Shown piece by piece: positions 19,864 to 30,999 of a DNA stretch of 64,000 nt. The notes below the pieces were generated by a model, which saw only the letters and a program-made list of their open reading frames with translations, was not told the origin of the DNA and made no database searches. The number at the start of each line of letters is the position of its first letter. Position 1 is the stretch's first letter. The DNA lies in NCBI GenBank assembly GCA_037044905.1, contig JBAOKB010000185.1, forward strand, positions 62,001 through 126,000. Direction: 5' to 3'. Source of the DNA: Hortaea werneckii (taxonomy: Eukaryota > Ascomycota > Dothideomycetes > Mycosphaerellales > Teratosphaeriaceae). Both the position numbers and the translations under genes were made by a program.

Positions 19864-22169
19864 ATGCGCTCCTTCAGTCACTTGGCGGTAGCTGCCCTCG
19901 GCTGTGTGTCGAGTGTAGCAGCCCAGTACCGCCACCTCAATTCAAGCCAGATCCATACGGACTCAAAAGGCTTCCGTCTCCAACACGGCTTCGAGACAGT
20001 CTTGGTTCAACCATACGGCTATGACGGATTTCGAGTTCGTGCATGGCCTTACAGACCTCCAACGGGTGACGAGATCAGCTTCTTGTATGACCCTCCGCTC
20101 GAAGGTCCCGAGGCTGGAGCTGCCGCCCATGGCATGAACTACGACATTTCAACCAACGGTCTTGAGCCTCTTCGTCTGCGCAACGGAAAGATTGTCGTCC
20201 AGACGTTTACAGCTCCAGTCCGTAACAACGTCACAAATGTCCGCTTGGCTTTCTACCGTGTCGAGGATGACGGATCGGAGACACTCCTCACCAACGAATA
20301 CCAACCTTACAAGGCACTGAACCCACGATACTACAGCTGGAATGGTCCAGGGTACGAATTCTCAGCCGCGTTCTCCTTCTCGACGACACCAGACGAGCAG
20401 GTCTACGGTACTGGCCAGCAGCAGGACCACCTCGTCAACAAGAAAGGAAACACGATCGATCTCATCAACTTCAACACCCACATTCCTACGCCTATGTTCA
20501 TGTCTTCCAAGGGATACGGATTCGTGTGGAACTCGGCTGCTGAAGGTGAAATGGAGTTTGGTGCGCTTCGTAATCGATTTACTTCTCGCACGACAACGCT
20601 TGTGGACTACGCCATTACTACTGCTGATGAAGGCGACTACGACACCTTGCAGAGGCGTCTGACTGCCATGACGGGCCGTGCCCCTCAGCCACCGGACTGG
20701 ACGCTGGGCTACATTCACAGCAAGCTTCGCTATGAAAACCAGACTGAGTTCATTCAGCTCGCACAGGAATTCCATGACCGCAACATCCCAGTGTCCATGC
20801 TCGTCATTGACTATCAGTCGTGGGTACACCAAGGTGATTGGGGCCTTGACCCAGCGTTGTGGCCCAACGTTTCATACATGGCTGAAAAGGTCAAGGAGCT
20901 CACTGGTGCAGAAATCATGGCTTCCTTGTGGCCTTCTGTTAGTGATGCCTCGGACAACTACGCTACCATGCAGATGGAAGGTTACCTTGCTGCCCTTCGG
21001 TCGGGACCTGGCATCACGGACAGCTGGAATGGAAGCTACATCCGTCTGGTGGACTCTACCAATCCAAAGGCCCGTGATTTCTTGTGGTCCAAGCTCAAGT
21101 ACAACTACTACGACAAGGGTAGGTTTCGACTGATGCATGATATAAATGCAGATACTGACATGGGCTTCCAGGTATCAAGAACTTCTGGATCGACCAAGCC
21201 GACGGTGGCAACCTTGGAGAAGCCTACCAAAACAATGGCCAGTCTCGGTACATTGAGAGTATTCCTTATCCTTTCGCAGATGCTCTGTACCATGCGGGCA
21301 CTCAGATGTCGGTGGGCAAGTTGTACCCCTGGGCTCACCAGCAGGCGCTTGAGGAAGGCCTCCGAAATGTTACCAACACTCAGATGGGCTCCCCATGCGA
21401 CCAAGTCTCTCTGAGTCGCTCTGGATATATCGGTAGCCAGCGATTCTGCAGCATTGTCTGGTCAGGAGATACCACTTCAGTCTGGGAGACCCTCGCAAAG
21501 CAAGTGTCGGCAGGTCTGAGCGCCGCAGCCACCGGCTGGGGTTGGTGGACTCAAGACATTGGTGGCTTCGAAAAAGACCAGTCAGTCTGGTGGAGTGCCA
21601 ACATTGACACTCCCGAGTTCCGCGAGCTCTACGTCCGTTGGCAACAATGGGCTACTTTCTTACCTTTCATGAGAAACCATGGCTCTCGCGATTGTAACAC
21701 TCAAGACGCATTCACCTGCGACAACGAGCCTTGGACCTATGGCGAAAGTAACACGCCCACCATCGTGTCATACATCAATTTTCGCTATCAGCTTGTCAAC
21801 TACACACGTGCGCTTTTCAGCCAGCTTTCTGCGACAGGCCGGATGATCATGCGCCCGCTCTACATGGATTTCGGCATGACGGATCCTAACATCATGGAGA
21901 TGACGAAGAATAACAGCAACGTGACGACGCAGCAGTACATGTACGGCCCAAGAATGCTTGTGACCCCTGTCACTCTACCCAATGTGACGGAGTGGAGCGT
22001 GTATCTCCCGCAGACAGCAGGTGGCAATGGCACGCAGCCATGGACGTACTGGTGGACTAACGCTACCTACGCTGGTGGCCAGAGCGTGACGGTCCCGGCT
22101 CCTCTGGAGCATGTCCCTGTCTTTCATCTAGGCAGTCGGGCTGACATTATGTCTGGTGATGTCTTTTAA
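19864..22169 (+). CDS. Secreted glycoside hydrolase family 31 (alpha-glucosidase/alpha-xylosidase type)
   Basis: Retaining alpha-glycosidase acting outside the cell. Exon 1 ends at 21118, intron 21119-21171 (GTAGGT...CCAG, 53 bp), exon 2 21172-22169. I prefer the ATG at 19864 (about 750 residues) because it begins a clean signal peptide ending near VSSVAAQ; an in-frame ATG at 19840 adds 8 residues. GH31 features: an N-terminal beta domain with VYGTGQQQDHL, the start of the barrel at PPDWTLGYIHSKLRYENQ, VSMLVIDYQSW, the nucleophile strand KNFWIDQADGG right after the intron, the acid/base loop WSGDTTSVWETL, and FLPFMRNHG. The nucleophile region reads IDQADGG rather than WxDMNE, placing it in a less studied GH31 branch. 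Many N-glycosylation sites are present. Linkage specificity is open. Confidence 0.9.
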
Positions 22170-22873
22170 GAACTTGGTCGATACGAATAGACGAAGACAA
22201 CGCATACATGTCAATAAGCAGAACACGGTGTATATACTACTAAAAATTGCGCCAATCCCCCGATTTTTCCTACAATGGCATAAGAGGCTTTCTCAAATTG
22301 CGAATCCTTTGGTCCGCACTTCCCATTTTCCCCCTCTTCTTTCCTATCCTCCTGTAATGATCGCTGGTTATTCGGATGTGAAAATATCTCTGTGCTCCGC
22401 TCCAGCTTCAGAGTTTGACCGGATTATAAAGACCATGTGCGCCGTCCGAGGCAGACCACATGCAGGATGTCAGCGCATGTGAGGAATGTGCCCTCACGCC
22501 TTCTATTAAAATTGTCTATGTATGAATTACCAATTCACACGCCCCAGAGGACATTTATGGCGGCCGGCATGGACTCAGGGTTGGACAGGGTTAGGGTTGG
22601 ACAGGGTTGGGCTGGCGCTCAGTGTACGATGCTTAATCGAACTCGACCATTGCCTCTGCTTTCAAACGAATGTCGTGGTTTGTAGTTTTGACGAAGGTCG
22701 CAGACCTAGCGAAAAAGTTTTGACTTCCAGAGCAATGAAAGCAGTTGGACGGATGAAGCTCAACCGAAGGGTAGACAGGCCTATTTTAAAAACAGAATTT
22801 CCTAGACACCGAGCCCTTGCTCTCCAAAACCCTAAAGCGCCTACGCTAGATCACAAATTACATGTACAACCAA
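22170..22873. other. Convergent 3' intergenic region with telomere-like motif
   Basis: This lies between the converging GH31 and GH3 genes. At 22575-22613 there is a short tandem run of GGTTGGACAGGGTT-type units that includes GGGTTAGGGTTGG. The rest has no gene I can support. Confidence 0.6.
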
Positions 22874-25861
22874 TTACATCGACGACGATACTGCCTTCAC
22901 CTCCAGAGTCTCCTTTACTGGTAGATCCCTCGAGCTCCATCCAACACTAACCGTGAATTCGCCACTGGGCAAGACCCAATTCTGAGCCGCAATGTCCCAG
23001 TAACTGAGATCCTTCCTCGACAGGGCAATCTTAAACGTCTTGTATGTCACGGTATGGAGCTTCTCGAACTGCCTAAGCACTTTGACTGGCATGTCCACCG
23101 ATTGGCCTGTAACGGGAGATTTGACGTCGGCGGGATAGCTGATGTAGATTTGCACAACCGCGTCACCCGGCATATCGCCTGTGTTCGTCAACGTTCCCTC
23201 GACCGTGGCAATGGTGTGATAGAGATCTGGGTTGCCGCCTTCGTCCCCACCAGCCTGCGAAAGTGCGTGTGGCTCCTCACTGTACCCATCTGGATACGGG
23301 TATGGCTCCTTGCTATTCCCCTTCCCATCGGAGAGAGAGGTGATGTAAGGATAGATGTAGCCCTTTAATCTTGTCAGACCCTTTGGCCACATTGCTTCTC
23401 TGGGGTCGGGGGCAGAGCTGTTCATCTCAGGTGGCGTGGCAGTCGCCGGTGCTCGGGCAGCCGGGTACACAGGCACGCCTTGCTGCGCATGGCTCATGAG
23501 ATGTACTTCGCTGAGCTCGAAACTGGTGTACGACATTCCATAGCCGAACTCATACCGAGGGTCAATAGAGTTCTTGTCAAAATAGCGATAATCAAAATGT
23601 AGGCCTTCGCTGAAGTTCTGTTGCGGAACAACGCCGTTTGGCATTCTCAGAATCCCGCTATCTGGGCCGTAATCATCTTCCCGTTTGGCGATTGTGTAAG
23701 GCAGATGGCCCGAAGGACTGAAATCCCCAAAGATGATATCGGCCAGTGCATTTCCGCTTTCCTGCCCTGGAAGATGAGCCACAAGTACCGCATGAACGCC
23801 AACGTGGTCAATCCAGTCTTCTAGAATCACCGGACCGACGGCGTGGACGACAACTATCGTCTTGCCAAGGGGCGCGCCGCTCTCCGAACGTCCACCACAA
23901 TCGTCAGCTACGGCTGTCACGAGCTCGTTACCGCCTTTCTGAGGAAAGAGGTCGTTGCGATCACCCTTAACACCGTTCCAGCTGATGTATCCCTCACCAG
24001 AGTCCGAGTTGACGAAGACTAGACAGACGTCCTGTGCGGCCGCAGTACCATCCACATGCTCAACTTTGTTGGTCTTCCAGTCCGTGACCTCGACGGTCTG
24101 CATATCGAAATTGGCATGCAGAGCCTCGGCAGGAGAGACGAGGTATGGAAATTCTGCTGCACCGGAGCCCCAGCCCATAGCAAGAGTTCCGTCGTTACAT
24201 CCTCGATCCGGACAAGCGTTCGGTCCATCGGGGTTTGAAAAAGCATCTTCACCAAAGACACCAACTCTGACTTTCCCGTCATGTGCTCCGCTCTCGAGCG
24301 CACTGCCGTTTCTCGATATCGGCAAAGCTTTCTTATCGTTTTTCAGCAAAACGATACCTTCTCTTGCGATCGTCCTCGCCAAATCATCGTGATCACCCCC
24401 CTCTTCTGTCTGCCTGACTTCGACAAACTTGTTGACTACCCCCTTCTCTTGGCTATTGCTGGCACCAGGATGCAGCTGTCCTACTTCTGCATCAGTCCAG
24501 GAACTGAAGTTGGGCTTTCCACCCTCAGCCAAGCTAGGCCACTTGTCTTTGTCGTCCTGTTCCATTTGATACCAGGCCGCAGCAATGCGAAGGACCATGT
24601 CGTCTACTCGTTCCATCGGCAGTGTCCCGTTCAAGACCGCCTTCGTTAGCTCGTGTCCCCACAGCGGCTTACCATCTTGCCATATTAAGCCATCGCCCGG
24701 CATGCTCATATCCAGTCCAGACAGAGCGCTTGCTACGCCGGATCTCTGAGCAAGCCAGTCGCTCTGAACGAAGCCTTGGAAGCCTAGCTCATCCTTCAAG
24801 ATACCGTTGAGCAGCTTGCTGTTTTGACACGCGTAGGAGTTATTGACTTGGTTGTAGCTGCACATCACACTTCCCACTCCAGCTCTGACACTCTCAGCAA
24901 AAGGCCAGGCGTAGATCTCGTGCAGCGTGCGGTCGTCAATGTTACTGCTGATGGCATTGGGGGTGCCCCATTCCCAGGATTGCCGGAAGTGCTCTTGCTC
25001 ATTCCCGACGAGATGCTTCGCGGTGGCAATCACGCCTGAATCCTGTATGCCTTTGATAGTCTGGGCGGCGGCAACGCCCTGAAGGACAGGGTCAGCACCA
25101 AAACCCTCCCAGTTGCGTCCACCGGCCGGTAGGCGACCAAGCGGACCCATCGCTGGGCCCAGAAGGACATGGATGCCTTTCAGCCTTGCTTCGAGACCGT
25201 GAGCCTTGCCACGGAGGTGCATCAGCTCCTTGTTCCACGTTGCGCCTACAGTAATGCCAGCAGGCCATGCAGTAGCATTGTCTGCAAACCGCAACCCTAG
25301 CGGCCCATCCTGCAAGCACAAGCTCGGGAAATCCAGCCGTGGAACCTGCCCGGTATTGCCAACGCACAGATCCATACTCCAGCCCGTGCCGGTAGTCACA
25401 TTCACCTTCTCCACCAGTGTCATCTGCTTGACCAAGTCCGCCGCCTTCTTATAGCTATCTGCCCATTTCTTGACAGTGCCGCCCCTCGGACTAGGATACC
25501 ATGGCTCGCTCTGCCCATACCGCGGGGTACCATTCTTATACACCCATAGCCCTCCGGCACTGAGCAGCAGGAAGAGGGTGCCGAAGAAGACGAAGACGAG
25601 GATACAACAGAAACGGCTCGGGATACACAGCCGTCGCCAGAATCCACCGCCTCTCCTCTGCCCATCCAGCCATCGCAGAGGCTGCCGGGCGAACGTTACA
25701 TCCGTACGGTCACTGTCGCGGTAGGGGCGCCGACTACTGCCCTTGAGCGGATCGAGAGCGTCTACGTCGTCATCATCTTCATCGTCGCTCGCACGAGGGT
25801 TTAAGGGTTCGGCATCCTCGGGACGATCGAGGGCGTAGGATTCGGGGGCTTTGAAGGGCAT
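22874..25861 (-). CDS. Membrane-anchored beta-glucosidase, glycoside hydrolase family 3
   Basis: Hydrolyses terminal beta-glucosyl residues at the cell surface. 995 residues, no intron, ATG at 25861. The acidic cytoplasmic N-terminus (DDEDDDDVD) is followed by one membrane helix at about residues 84-107, making a type II protein like Aspergillus bglE. The GH3 N-terminal barrel follows (LCLQDGPLGLRF at about 181, KHLVGNEQEHFRQ at about 282). The nucleophile is Asp368 in GFVQSDW. The C-terminal sandwich includes LLKNDKKALPI and VFGEDAF, and a fibronectin III-like domain ends the protein (VQIYISYP, LRQFEKLHTV). Length matches the anchored branch rather than the secreted enzymes of about 860 residues. 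Confidence 0.93.
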   Translation of the reverse strand: MPFKAPESYALDRPEDAEPLNPRASDDEDDDDVDALDPLKGSSRRPYRDSDRTDVTFARQPLRWLDGQRRGGGFWRRLCIPSRFCCILVFVFFGTLFLLLSAGGLWVYKNGTPRYGQSEPWYPSPRGGTVKKWADSYKKAADLVKQMTLVEKVNVTTGTGWSMDLCVGNTGQVPRLDFPSLCLQDGPLGLRFADNATAWPAGITVGATWNKELMHLRGKAHGLEARLKGIHVLLGPAMGPLGRLPAGGRNWEGFGADPVLQGVAAAQTIKGIQDSGVIATAKHLVGNEQEHFRQSWEWGTPNAISSNIDDRTLHEIYAWPFAESVRAGVGSVMCSYNQVNNSYACQNSKLLNGILKDELGFQGFVQSDWLAQRSGVASALSGLDMSMPGDGLIWQDGKPLWGHELTKAVLNGTLPMERVDDMVLRIAAAWYQMEQDDKDKWPSLAEGGKPNFSSWTDAEVGQLHPGASNSQEKGVVNKFVEVRQTEEGGDHDDLARTIAREGIVLLKNDKKALPISRNGSALESGAHDGKVRVGVFGEDAFSNPDGPNACPDRGCNDGTLAMGWGSGAAEFPYLVSPAEALHANFDMQTVEVTDWKTNKVEHVDGTAAAQDVCLVFVNSDSGEGYISWNGVKGDRNDLFPQKGGNELVTAVADDCGGRSESGAPLGKTIVVVHAVGPVILEDWIDHVGVHAVLVAHLPGQESGNALADIIFGDFSPSGHLPYTIAKREDDYGPDSGILRMPNGVVPQQNFSEGLHFDYRYFDKNSIDPRYEFGYGMSYTSFELSEVHLMSHAQQGVPVYPAARAPATATPPEMNSSAPDPREAMWPKGLTRLKGYIYPYITSLSDGKGNSKEPYPYPDGYSEEPHALSQAGGDEGGNPDLYHTIATVEGTLTNTGDMPGDAVVQIYISYPADVKSPVTGQSVDMPVKVLRQFEKLHTVTYKTFKIALSRKDLSYWDIAAQNWVLPSGEFTVSVGWSSRDLPVKETLEVKAVSSSM

Positions 25862-26447
25862 CGTTTGAGAGATCTACGGCGGGCAATGGAAGGTATTGAT
25901 GGCTGCTCTTTAGGAGATAGGCATGGCCTACGCGTGATACAACGTAATGGATGATGTTCGTCGCTTAAGACATGTATCCTCAAAGCGATCGTGAGCACGT
26001 ATGAGGTCGGAAGGTGGGTAGTGCAATGATGTAGGTAGGTAGTAGAGACAAGCATGTGAAACTCCCGAGAAGTCCCCTGCCAAGACAGCTTCAAGTGAAG
26101 TCGTTTGACGTATCCCCAAGGAGTCTATCAACAACAATGATAACTCATAGTTGGAGCGCGACCTGATGGGAAATACAGTAGCTCTAACAAGAAGTGGTAA
26201 AGACATGGGAACAGTAAGCAACTGTACATACAAGCACAAACGCCAAGTGCTATGCTATACAAAATCCATTCATCCGTCCATCCATCCAGATCCAACACCA
26301 AGGCTTCGCATAAAAAGTCGCACAGATGCTATACAAGATGGCAGATTCCCCTACTTTTTCCGTGTCGCAATTCTTCTTCCTATCGCAATCGCACCATTCC
26401 TTGGGTCAGATCAAAGAAAGAACCAAGTTACAACAGCAGACCTCGTT
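25862..26447. promoter_or_regulatory. Upstream region of GH3 and 3' flank of glucokinase
   Basis: Both neighbours are on the minus strand, so this holds the GH3 promoter and the glucokinase 3' UTR. A short (GTAG)n-like run occurs near 26025-26045, and TCCA-type repeats occur near 26268-26290. No gene is seen. Confidence 0.4.
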
Positions 26448-28173
26448 TTACACTCTGATCTTGAGGTTGTGGTTGACATTGTCGATAAGGCTCGAGAAGA
26501 AGCTTCCAACAGAGCCTGCGGCAGAGTCGTTCGGCGAGTCCGCTATATTCATGGTCAGCGTGCTGGACTCCTGGTCAAGTACTGTTGCCCTAAAACTTAC
26601 CTCTCATCGCACGGTCGGCGACAAGCGCGATCAAAGCTGCGCCTACACCAGATCCGTCCTTGGCGATACCAATCCGTATTCTCCGCTCGCCCTGCGGGCC
26701 AATGCCTGGAACCTCGCGCAATGCCTCGCGAATGTACTCTTCAAAGTTAGGGTAGAACTCAACCAGAGAGCCATCGACACCAATGTCGATGATGTCTTCC
26801 TCATTGACGTCACCCGAAAGGTCAGCACCGGCTTGCTTACCCGGCTCAGTCGTGGCAACGTCGTGGGGAGCGTCCAACTTGCCGGTCGCGAGGATGACGG
26901 CCGCGATGGGCACGGCCGAAAGGCGAGCGGCACGCTTGCCAATGGCAGCAGCGATGAGACGAACGGCCTCGGCGTCCTCAGCCGAGGCGGCAGACACGCC
27001 GTACTCGCTGTCTAGGCTCTGCCTGGTGACCTTCAGCCCCGCACTGTTGTCGCCAGATGTGATAGAGAGGAAGCTAGTGTCCAGACCATACTGCTGATAG
27101 AGCGAGCTCTGGTCGTGGATGTTGGTCGTGGAGTGCACATCATTCTGGTTCGAGTGCTCATCCTTGAACAGCGGCACGCTCTTGTCGTTGATAAGGTCCA
27201 CAATGCACCGACGAAGAATCTCACCCAAGAACATTCCAGAGACGCGCTTCTCAAACATCTGGATGCCTGGGTTGTTGCTGTCCGCATCGAGAGACTTGTC
27301 GTATGACGTGACAGGCAGAACGGAGAGGTGGTTGTCGAAGCTGCCCCATTCGGTGTTGACAATCATTTCTCCGGTCGAGTCGTTGACCTCACCAGCATCC
27401 TTGCCCATCTTCGCAAGCTTCTTGATCTTGTCCAGCTTCTCGACGTACGCGCCGTTGGTGCCAGTGCCGAAGATGGCACCGAGGAGCGTGCCAGTCTTAC
27501 CTGGGCTGGTGTAAGAGCGGGCCATCAGAGTTCCGACGGTGTCGTTCACCAGTGCTGCAACGCGGATGGGCAGGTGCAGTGCATCGAGTTCCTTCTGCAA
27601 CAAAGCGCAGACGTCCTTACCGACCGCGTCCGGAATGTCGAAACCCTTCGTCCATCGGATGAGCGTACCCTTGTTAATACCGTACTGCTGAACTGGGAAG
27701 GAGAAGGTGAAACCCAGACTGAAGATCTCCTCCTCGGTGAACTTGGTCCCGCCCAGCATAGAAGACTGCCGTCTCTTCTCAATATGGCTCTGGTAATGCT
27801 CTCCGTGATGGGTCTTCAAGAAGGTCTCGATCTGCTTGGCGAGGAAGGAGAACAGCTGGTGGCTCGTCTTCGCCGTCATGAGTTCGTTGGGGATCTTGAC
27901 CTTGCTCTGGGTCAAGCTGAAAGTGCTGTTTCCGTGCAGTTGAATACTGCAGACGCGGAAGTTGGTGCCACCCAAGTCAACAGCCATGTAGAGACCCTTC
28001 TCAGTACCATTGGGTACAGCGGTGACGTAGGTCGGGATCTGAGAGAGGGTTGCGCCTTGCACATTCAGACCCTCGTCCATCTGACGCATGAACTCCTTGA
28101 CGCCCTTCTGCACATCTTGCTTGGTGTATTCAAACTCGGCGGCGACCCGCTCGGCTGCTGCTGCCAAGGCCAT
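26448..28173 (-). CDS. Glucokinase (hexokinase family)
   Basis: Phosphorylates glucose with ATP at the first step of glycolysis, in the cytosol. Minus strand: exon 1 28173-26601, intron 26600-26516 (GTAAGT...GCAG, 85 bp), exon 2 26515-26448; 546 residues. I chose the ATG at 28173 (MALAAAAERVAAEFEYT), because upstream in-frame sequence is a Pro-rich non-conserved leader. The phosphate-binding motif is DLGGTNFR at residues 66-73. Sugar-binding motifs include GFTFSFPVQQ and WTKGFD, the catalytic Asp is in VNDTVGTLMA, and GTGTNGAY follows. The near-identity of PTYVTAVPNGTEKG to what I recall of Aspergillus glucokinase favours GlkA over hexokinase A. The last exon completes the conserved C-terminal helix (SFFSSLIDNV). 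Confidence 0.93.
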
Positions 28174-29514
28174 GCTGTGAGGAGATTGACGATAGAGGGC
28201 GCTGGGAGTGTGTTGCGGGACGCGACAGTAGAGCTCCTGTACAAAGGGATTGAAGGCCGGGACTGTGGGACAGGAAGTCGGGCGAGCTGGCGGGGGAGGG
28301 CGGAAAAGCTGGAGGTGCGGAGGAAGGCGGGGGAGGAGGAAAAGCTGGAGGATCAAGACGAGGAGGAGGAGAACGGCAGGGACAAAAGTGGCGGGGGAGG
28401 TGGAGCTGAGCTGGCGGTAGAAGCGCTTGTGTCTGCTGCTACCGTGGAGTTCGCGTAAGAATGGAAGCTCTTGATCAGCCTGTTGCAGCTGGTGTTGCTT
28501 CCAAGATGGTTCGAGAGGATGAGATGGGAGGGCCGGGTCGGAATGAGAGCGGTGGAGGCGGGGCGGTGGCGGTGCGTCCAGCTTGAAGGTACAACAACGA
28601 CCTATACCAGAGGAGGAGGTGGAAGAGGAGGAGGTGGTGGTGAAAAACAGGTACTTTTACATATACCAACGTCAGATGACCAGCTCGCGATTGGCCAGAA
28701 CTTGGGGCTGGATGCGCAGAGCGGCACTGCAGGCGGAGAGTCGGGACTCGGGAGGTGATGCTGGTGCAGCGAGACTCGAGAGCTAGGCCAGAAAGGCGGG
28801 GCCCGCTACTGCATCGGCCTATTTTTCTTCGCGTCTTCGACCTCGAGCTTCCGCTGCTATGGGAGAGCTCGGCTGCCAGATTCCTCTTCATGACTATCTA
28901 TAGGTATTCAAGCATTCTGCTGAGTTTACTAGTATCCTTAGATTCATCACTCGGCGCCCCATCCTTATGTCAACGTACCGTAGCCAGCTCTACTACTGTC
29001 TCGCACCCGGGACAGACTCGCGATTCAAACACCACCTGTGATCCAATCGAGACCCGGCTCGGCCCTACTCATGCAAACCGCCGATCGTTACTCATGTTAG
29101 CAGCACCGACGTCATCGTCCTCTCACTTTCATGTGCTCGAGTAGTAGGAGGGAGGAGGTTGTATGGACGCTACAGTTTGTGGTTGGTAGAGTGAATAATG
29201 TCCATGGAACTTCACTCCCCACGAAATGGTCACCCCTTTCTAGTGAGAGCAATCTTTTGCGAGCGTTAATTTGAAGGCCCCCAACTACAACACTTTATCC
29301 CTCTCCTTCGAGACGTCTGCCGGCTGCTCCATTGAGAGTCTGGCATTCACGCGTGGCACCGCCCGCATCGTCCAGCATGTCCCACGTAACTCGTATAGAA
29401 CATTCAATCAACACCGCAAGCCACGATAAGTCGGCTCAACAGGAACCAATGTCGTTATTGTTTGTCATTATTACATTCTGTGGCAAGCAACGACACTTGT
29501 CCGCCTCTTCACCG
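28174..29514. promoter_or_regulatory. Glucokinase upstream region, pyrimidine-rich leader
   Basis: On the coding strand (minus), the 150 bases upstream of the glucokinase ATG contain long CT-rich runs (plus-strand purine runs at about 28290-28410 and 28600-28645). Such pyrimidine tracts are typical of strongly expressed fungal genes. Beyond about 28900 no feature stands out until the GPI protein. Confidence 0.5.
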
Positions 29515-30432
29515 TCATAGCGTCCCCGTGATGAACAGCGACAGGCCGACTGCAGACAATGCTGCCAGCTGAACCCCCTTCGATGTTACAGACACCCCAT
29601 CACCTGTCGAGGAGGATTCTGAGGCGCTAGCTGCCGCTCCATCGCTTGAGCTTACAGACGCCGCATCACCTGTCGCGGAACTCGAGGAAGATTCTGTGGC
29701 GCTAGCCGCTGCTTCATCGCTTGAGCTAGAATTCGGTGCGACAGTCGCCGAGGCGGCATCCTCCTCCTCTGTATCCGAGGCCACGGTGCTGGATGCGGTG
29801 GTCGCGGCAGGCATTGAGGAACTTCTGATAGATGCAGGTGAGGCGGTCGTAGCCACGTCTGCGCCTCCGCTTCCTGCGCTGGCGCCACCAATCGTAGTCG
29901 ACGTCCCATTTACCGTCACAGGTATCGCAAGCTGGACACCATCGTCATTTCCCATAGACTGTAAAGCCGGCAGTATACTTTCAGAGAAAGCGCTGGTCAT
30001 TGCGCTGCCCTCTGCATATGACAGCAGGCTCTGCGCAGCCGCATTGCCTTCATTCATGAAAACGTTACAGATCGCAGTCCACTGCTGGTAGAAATTCAAC
30101 GGGTAGTTACCCAGACCGTCGGCGTCGCATTGAGTACAGCCGAGTAGGAGGGCGTAGTATCGCCAGCTACTGGAGCCACCGTAGCAGGAACAAGAGGAAA
30201 GTGACTGGTCATTTGTGGAGTCAACCTGTCAAAGAGTGTCAGACTGCTGCTTCCATTATAGATCCAGAACTCTAGGCTCACCTACCCAACTGCAAGTGTC
30301 ATAGCGATATTCCCAGCCCACGCATGCCGAGATACAAGATGTTGTGTTATCAGACGAAGAGCTTTGTGCAGTCGCAAGACTCGCTAGGAATGCCAGTGGG
30401 AGCGACCAGACGAAAGGCATTTTTGAGATCAT
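29515..30432 (-). CDS. Secreted Cys- and Ser-rich protein, probable GPI anchor
   Basis: Minus strand: exon 1 30432-30286, intron 30285-30226 (GTAGGT...ACAG, 60 bp), exon 2 30225-29515; 285 residues. It has a signal peptide (hydrophobic WSLPLAFLASLATA, cleavage near AQ), then a compact N-terminal domain with about nine cysteines (CISACVGW, DTCSW, SCSCYGG, GCTQC, AICNVF). A long Ser/Ala/Thr-rich stalk follows, with repeated SSSDxAAASA(T/S)ESSS blocks, and it ends in a hydrophobic tail (LAALSAVGLSLFITG) typical of GPI attachment. It would sit in the cell wall or plasma membrane. The Cys domain resembles small secreted fungal proteins, but I cannot name a family. Confidence 0.82.
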
Positions 30433-30999
30433 GTTCCCGATATTTGAGTATCACATTGGCCGTTTACGGTCGAAACTCTGAGCAGCAAGGTAACATTCCG
30501 GATAGAACCATCCGCGGGGATATCCAGGGCATTTTATCGTACCCCATTGCGCTTCCAAACAGCCCAATTCACCGCCTGCGATAAGGTATCACTGCAGCAT
30601 AACCATTCCCGTATTGACAGTAGCGCTTTCAAAGTCGCCAGAACAGAGCACTATAACCCGAAAGCGCGGGTGGAAGCCTCGTCAGTTCAGCGCTTTTGGT
30701 ATAGCTTCCGCTTGGCCTCATTTGCCAAGTCGCTTGCAGGAACAACGGTCCCTGGAGGATTCCGCTGCGTAGCCGACACCTGCACGACGACACATTATCG
30801 CTGCCATGAATGCCAGAAGCACTGGTTGACAGCTTCCGTGTACCAGATTGGCGGCAGGACGTAGGTAACCAATCAAGGTCAAGTTTGATAAAGCACATGA
30901 CCCAGACTGGTCACATAAGGTCCTGAGTTGCTTCAGATGATTCGCAAATGATCGCTTTTCCAAAGCGCATGAAAATCAAAAGAAGGGCAGCGCTGAGAT
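30433..30999. other. Intergenic, promoter of the GPI-anchored protein
   Basis: Short open frames only (for example 30547-30864), without motifs. It holds the promoter of the GPI protein and the 3' flank of the RNase P subunit gene. Confidence 0.4.

Noticed and set aside
22522..22950. 142-codon open frame between GH31 and GH3
   Set aside because: It runs into the GH3 coding region antisense and spans the telomere-like repeat; no motif is present.
27328..28458. 376-codon open frame on plus over glucokinase
   Set aside because: The minus strand encodes an unambiguous glucokinase; the plus frame has no motif.
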